Source of the DNA: Lotus japonicus
Taxonomy: Eukaryota > Streptophyta > Magnoliopsida > Fabales > Fabaceae
NCBI RefSeq assembly: GCF_012489685.1
Contig: NC_080043.1
Coordinates: forward strand, 13,758,223 to 13,822,222
Direction of reading: 5' to 3'
DNA length: 64,000 nucleotides
Shown here: positions 59,901 through 64,000 of the stretch, in pieces
How positions within the stretch are numbered: the first letter of the stretch is position 1
How the letters are laid out: each line of letters begins with the position of its first letter
Notes under the pieces: generated by a model
The model's database searches: none
Told to the model about the DNA's origin: nothing
Seen by the model: the letters and a program-made list of their open reading frames with translations, nothing else
Position numbers and translations under genes: made by a program

Positions 59901-60449
59901 AAGCTATGGGTTTAAGTTCTAGCTCCTCCACTGAACCCACCTTACATGAGGAGATCTCCGGGTAGACCAAAGAAGGCAAGAAGGAAGAACAATGATGAGC
60001 CAAAGGACAAAAAGAGGCTGAGGAAGCACAATTCCACTATGAGGTGTAGGAGGTGTGGTGAGTATGGACATAATAAGAGAACTTGTATTGGAAAAACAGC
60101 TGCTGACAGAGAGATTCCCGTGGGAGGAAATAAGGTAAATTTAGCATCACCTTAATGTTCCATATACCTAAATTTTAACAAGTTCATGATATCTAATGAT
60201 GTGTTATTCGTTTTTCAGGATAACACTCAGTTGCTGCATCCTGAACAGAGGGGTAAAACTAAATCAGGCCCTAGTTCATCTCAACAGCCTCAGAGTCAGC
60301 CAACTACCCAGGGCCAGCCTCCATTGAGTCAAAGCCAGCCTCGACCACAACCTACTGAAGGAAGAACTCAGCCTGCAACCAGTAGGGCAAGGGGCAAGGG
60401 GCAAGAGGAAGATTGGAGAAACAAGTGGCACCAAGTAGATGTGTTGTAA
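56990..60449 (+). pseudogene. mudrA-type MULE transposase, two lesions
   Basis: Five exons are inferred: 56990-57213, 57335-58997, 59091-59762, 59846-60134 and 60219-60449. In order they encode a Lys-rich start, a PB1-like segment (FGGKITYEPTLSYVGGS), an acidic spacer with VNDAPNSAP repeats, a MuDR DNA-binding domain, and the MULE DDE domain with D (58794-58796, GLDGCF), D (58986-58988, SDQQK) and E (59380-59382, CEAFN). They end with a SWIM zinc finger (CACRRWDLSGIPCAHA), a CCHC knuckle (CRRCGEYGHNKRTC, from 60045) and a Gln/Pro-rich tail. The lesions are an A8 run at 59171-59178, one base too long for the frame, and a TAA at 59913-59915 between SWIM and knuckle. MURA binds the terminal repeats and cuts the DNA. 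Alternative names fit poorly. Confidence 0.9.
57697..57850 (+). repeat. short tandem repeats within the transposase acidic spacer
   Basis: The word CCAAATTCTGCCCCTGTGAA with a following TGATGCA recurs three times, interleaved with GTACATGAAGTACC / GTTCATGAAGTCCC, giving VNDAPNSAP and VHEVPNSAP peptides. Periods are multiples of three, so the frame is kept. Confidence 0.8.
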
Positions 60450-61218
60450 TAGATTAGATAATTTGTGGTTGGTGATGTTTTGTGACTTTTTTTGTCAGGG
60501 GTTATGTCCCTTAATGAGACAATTTGTTTTCTGTGTTCTATGATGACTTTGAGTCTGTGGTTGGTGATGTTTTGTGACTCTTCTGTCAGGGCTTATGACC
60601 CTCCTTTGATTTCTTTTTAAAGTACTCTGTAAGGTTGCTATTATCACCTCTGTGAGGTTATTTTGGATGATGTTATCACCTTTGTTGTTTGGTTATGTAA
60701 GGCTGATGTTATGACCTTTAATCCTATTGTGATTCATGTTCAATTCCTATTGTCATTCATGTTCAATTCCTATTGTGACAGGTTCAGTAACACACTTGTG
60801 CAACTTCATTGTGTTACAGCTCCTGCACATAGCATTGCAATTACCACCAGAACTAGACCCATCACCCTTTTTGTTTGTGCCATATTGAATTGGAAGTTAA
60901 TGATGTAAAATCTAGTGGTATATATCCTTTGAACTGAGAAGTGAATATTGTGTTTTTTAAGACTGTAACATTGTGTTTGATTTACTTGGATGGTTGAAGG
61001 GATGGAGTACTAGCAGGGGGTTTTATAGGGAAAAAAAGACATTAAGATATAGAAAGCAATATTGAAGACAGCTTATGTTGGTGAACTACTTCTCTGATAT
61101 ATTAAGATGTTCAAAGTTCAAACAGGGAGACGCTTGATCTGTTGAATTTAATTTCCAATAAAACAACATAGAAGAAGCAACATAATCCATACAAACAACT
61201 TGTACCATTCCTAATATC
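60450..61218. other. intergenic spacer between the two convergent MULE genes
   Basis: It has no open frame of note. The transposase 3' UTR contains a diverged repeat of GTGGTTGGTGATGTTTTGTGAC (about 60464 and 60558) and TATTGTGATTCATGTTCAATT-type words (about 60726 and 60748). In MuDR the equivalent spacer holds the convergent transcript ends. Confidence 0.5.
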
Positions 61219-61735
61219 CTATTTAGTTACATAGGCAGTCACCAACAAAATGAGAAGAAGCAAACTAACAACCAAGAAAAACAACATCACACTCTGTTTC
61301 TTCTTCATTTCTTCAAGCTTGTGCTTCAATTCTTCATTCTTATGGATAAACTCTTCATTCTTATTCTTCATTTCTTCAATCCTCTTAACTAGTCGAGCAA
61401 TCACATGATCCTTTCCAATGCTATCATCATCATCAAACCATTGGAAAAAATCACAACATTTCTTCCCATAGACCTGTATAAACAAGTTTTCAACAAAAAC
61501 AGAGTGCATATAAATTTCTTCCCACAGACCTGTATCAAGTTTGACAGAGGAAAGCTACAAGATATTGTAAAATGCCTACCTCATAGAGTCCACAGCCAAA
61601 GAACTTCCTTCCATAGTTCTCATCTGTCCATGACGTGAGGAGTGGAGATCGAACTCCACAATCACAGTATATGAACCTTCTTTTTGACACCTGGGAACCA
61701 GATGAAGAGCATGAATTTTTACTCACCCCACCCAT
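61219..61735 (-). CDS. GRF zinc finger, coiled-coil, membrane-anchor protein carried by the MULE
   Basis: Two exons, 61735-61580 and 61473-61219, join in phase 0 to 136 residues. After a Ser-rich start, a GRF-type zinc finger spans about residues 24-66: CDCGVRSPLLTSWTDENYGR, GRKFFGC, then CCDFFQWFDD across the exon junction. Probable ligands are C24, C26, C48 and C58 or C59. A Glu/Lys heptad region (about 77-112) should form a coiled coil, and residues 114-131 (MLFFLVVSLLLLILLVTAY) are one membrane helix at the C-terminus. GRF fingers bind single-stranded nucleic acid in other proteins. Similar small plant GRF proteins (At4g04775-like) are numerous and often uncharacterised. The gene is intact, convergent with the transposase, and has the right terminal repeat as its promoter. 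Its role is unknown. Confidence 0.85.
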
Positions 61736-61890
61736 TCGAATCAAACCTCGACTTCGCGTTTCAGATTAGCACCCTTGTGTAGTTCAGATTTTGCTTCAAC
61801 TCAAGTCAATTTCATCTGAACAACAAAACCCCTCTTTTGTAGGGTTCCAACCTCCATTTTCTCGTTGAGGAAGACGATCTGACCGTTGGG

Positions 61891-62133
61891 TGTGGTTCAC
61901 AGCACGTGACAATCACGTGTTTGTCTCCATGGCATCCCTCTCCCATCTCTCTCTGCCATGTCATTAAAAAGTGACACATAAGCCTCCTTCCGTTAGTTTC
62001 TTCATGGAAAATAGGCTGAAAACGAAAACTGCAAACGGCAGTAAACGTGGAGGATGTCTTTTGCTAATGATTTTTGTGGGGGACGATTTTCGCACAAATG
62101 GTAAATGTGGGGGACCAAAAGTGCAGTTAAGCC
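61891..62133 (-). repeat. right terminal inverted repeat of the MULE
   Basis: It is the reverse-complement partner of 56565-56807. Its paired G-boxes fall at 61903-61919, about 170-185 bp upstream of the GRF gene's ATG, mirroring the transposase side. Confidence 0.9.
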
Positions 62134-62643
62134 TAAATTGTTTTGAGTTGTTCAGATTAACTTATGAATAGTCACTTATAAGACCTATAAGCTATTTTAT
62201 GATTATTTGAATAAGCATATCAAATTAGCTTATGAATAAGCACTTATATAATAAACATTTTTGGGAATAAGCACTTAATTAAGTTGTTTACCAAACACCC
62301 TTAATCCTCATGAAACAATATCTATCCTGTGTAGTGCAGGAAACAAAACTAAAGATAACTTATGTGTCAAATGGTGCAGCTTGTGGTGTGAGGAGCAGCA
62401 TTTACTCTCCCATAGACTCAGAAGAAAGTAGAATATTGGAAGCACCTTAAAGGTCTACATTTATCATGATGTTACAAGATACACCTTCCTGTTCATGCAT
62501 TTGAAAGGTAAGCAACGGGATTTTGCCTCCTAAATTACAAGAAGCAATACATGACCAGAAGATTCCATTCCGCTACAAGGAATGCACTAAAACCTATTCT
62601 GCTTAATACAATGGCAAGATGAAAGCAAAGACATCTTCTCCGG

Positions 62644-63918
62644 TCACTGTTCCTTCCAAATCCTTCCTGTAACTCGCAGTTTCAATTCCTTCCGGTCACC
62701 CCCTGAAAAGAAGAGTGCCATGTTCCTCTGAATGATGAGGCCGTCAAAACTGTCACGAACCATGCGGTGGCTGTCCCTAATGCTTCTAGGCACACCCTGC
62801 CAAATCATCTTCCTACCATTCCCTCCCACCTCGAGACTGTAGGTGTAGTTCTTTGCCTCATTATCATCCCCCATGAACCGCAAAAACGCGATGTAGACAG
62901 GAGCCATTCCTAGTTGAAAAGCTTCAAAATGCAGACAGAAATACTGGCCGAAGCAACTAAAGACCTAGAAACAGAATTGAGCCCCAGAAATCAACTAACT
63001 CGCTATTCTGCATAAGAAATGTATACACTATAAAGGAAAATTTGTAAGTTGCATTGCACTTTAATTATCAAACTCAACTTATAACATGTTTGGACCAGCT
63101 TATTTTTTCTCAGAATCAATTTTGGTGCTCAGAAGCTACTCACAATAACTTCTTCCCAGAATTGATACTTTAAAATAAATTATGGAAGGATTTCCAAACG
63201 TGCTATTAGTGCATGTTTGGAAATCTAGTCAAAGTCAACCCCGGAGAGAAGCTTTCCTGAGTAGCTTCTGGGTGCCAAAATGGATTCTGAGTAAAAATAA
63301 ACTAATCCAAACATGCTATGAGAGATGCTCTAGTACTAAAAAAATAAGTTTTCTAGTACAAGAAAGTTACAAGGGTGATTAATGATTAGTTCGCTTCAAT
63401 TCTATGTTCTCATCAACTGTTGAAGAGAAAGAAGCGTATATCCTAACTTATCTGAAAATTACACAATCTACCAGCAGTTAAGTAAATTTGCCAGTCAATA
63501 AAACGAAGTTCAGCAAAACAATAAACAATACCGTTAGCATCCATGTGGCGTTCTCAACTTCTTGTGGATTTGATTTGACATAGCGATGATTAAAAGCGCA
63601 ACCACTGTGCATGTCCACTTTATGATCGTCTTTCAGATGGGCCACCAGGTATGGTATATCACCCACAACAGCGCATTCAGAACCAGCATATGGACAGTTA
63701 TAAGGTCTGAATGCACATTGAGATTCATGTTTTAGCTTGCTGTAATATGGGTATATGCCCATGCACCCAAAACCTTGATATTTACAAGGAAGTTCTAAAG
63801 ATGCAGCCACCTTCTCCAATGCCAGACATCTGATATTACCAAGCTGGTGCATACAAATAGGACAACGGTCATGGACTCTGGGTTTGCAATCCGAGCATAA
63901 AGTGTGACCATTTGAACA
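62644..63918 (-). CDS. SINA-type RING E3 ubiquitin ligase (SINAT family), 5' part outside the window
   Basis: Two 3'-terminal coding exons on the minus strand are 63918-63532 (129 codons) and 62964-62644 (107 codons with stop). The first begins inside the RING finger (CSNGHTLCSDCKPRVHDRCP, then IC) and continues into the SIAH-type zinc finger (LPCKYQGFGCMGIYPYYSKL ... HESQCAFRPYNCP). The second completes the TRAF-like substrate-binding domain (GQYFCLHFEAFQLGMAPVYI, FLRFMGDDNEAKNYTYSLEV, ending RVTGRIWKEQ). The first RING cysteines and the start codon lie beyond 64000. SINAT proteins dimerise and ubiquitinate targets in auxin, brassinosteroid, autophagy and stress pathways; which one applies is unknown. 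Nothing is broken in the visible part. Confidence 0.93.
63082..63318. mobile_element. MITE in a SINAT intron
   Basis: TAACATGTTTGGACCAGCTT at the left and the reverse complement TAGCATGTTTGGATTAGTTT at the right are terminal inverted repeats of a 237-bp element. AGAATC(A/C)ATTTTGG and AGAAGCTACTCA follow inward on both sides. It lies between the two SINAT exons. The target duplication is ambiguous (T/A-rich). Confidence 0.7.
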
Positions 63919-64000
63919 CTGCAACAAAGATCAACAACAAAGCAAATGCTTATAACTAAATTATCAAATAAAAACCTTTTCTTATGTTATTAAAGGATGG

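Larger units (their letters stand above)
56556..62142 (+). mobile_element. complete Mutator-like element (MULE) with two convergent genes
   Basis: A perfect 9-base target duplication, TAAATTGTT (56556-56564 and 62134-62142), brackets 5569 bp. The 243-bp terminal inverted repeats start GGCTTAACTGCACTTTTGG and differ at about 5 positions. Inside are a mudrA-type transposase on the plus strand (56990-60449) and a GRF zinc-finger gene on the minus strand (61219-61735), transcribed toward each other. About 770 bp (60450-61218) separate their stop codons. The near-identical ends and exact duplication indicate recent insertion. The transposase carries two lesions, so the copy may now depend on others. 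Confidence 0.95.

Noticed and set aside
61461..61545. Alternative acceptor duplicate (TTCTTCCCA-AGACCTGTAT twice) in the GRF gene
   Set aside because: The second copy could serve as a cryptic splice site, but using it shifts the frame and meets a stop, so the nearer-to-3' acceptor at 61474 was preferred.

Overview
The window is nuclear DNA of a flowering plant, most likely a eudicot and plausibly a legume. The legume placement is inferred from base composition and from the style of genes and repeats, not proven. It is AT-rich, its genes carry GT-AG introns, and between the genes lie many mobile elements of nearly every plant class. I see no bacterial-type operons, CRISPR arrays, rRNA or intact tRNA genes.

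Host genes, left to right: a ROMO1/Mgr2-like mitochondrial membrane protein (+, 6832-9431); an SRR1-like protein (+, 13695-14498); a wrecked CHX cation/H+ antiporter pseudogene (-, about 19.0-21.65 kb); a glutaredoxin-like protein with a C-terminal zinc-ribbon-like part (+, 25842-26943); an ArfGAP plus C2 protein of the AGD11/12 type (-, 31224-36578, nine coding exons); UMP synthase (+, 47960-50506, six coding exons); and the 3' part of a SINA-type E3 ubiquitin ligase (-, 62644-63918) that runs off the right edge. These genes are unrelated in function and independently transcribed.

Mobile DNA: an LTR retrotransposon end (1-2215) cuts the 3' end of an L1-type LINE (2216-about 6644, minus) whose 5' end lies against the ROMO1 gene. 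Other elements are two 5'-truncated LINE pieces, three to five tRNA-derived SINEs, a miniature LTR element (TRIM, 28363-28660), a gypsy gag fragment (about 41.3-41.7 kb), a 3.4-kb non-autonomous Helitron (42007-45378), a fold-back of two Helitron 3' ends (55749-56133), several MITEs (Tourist, Stowaway and Mutator types) and a 1.07-kb GC-rich Mutator-like element (52032-53105).

The highlight is a complete Mutator-like element at 56565-62133. It has 243-bp terminal inverted repeats about 98% identical and a perfect 9-bp target duplication. It carries two convergent genes: a five-exon mudrA-type transposase (with two lesions) and, on the other strand, an intact two-exon gene for a 136-residue GRF zinc finger, coiled-coil and single-membrane-anchor protein. 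Each inverted repeat carries a pair of G-boxes 170-200 bp upstream of one of the start codons. The layout recalls maize MuDR (mudrA/mudrB), but the second gene is of another family.
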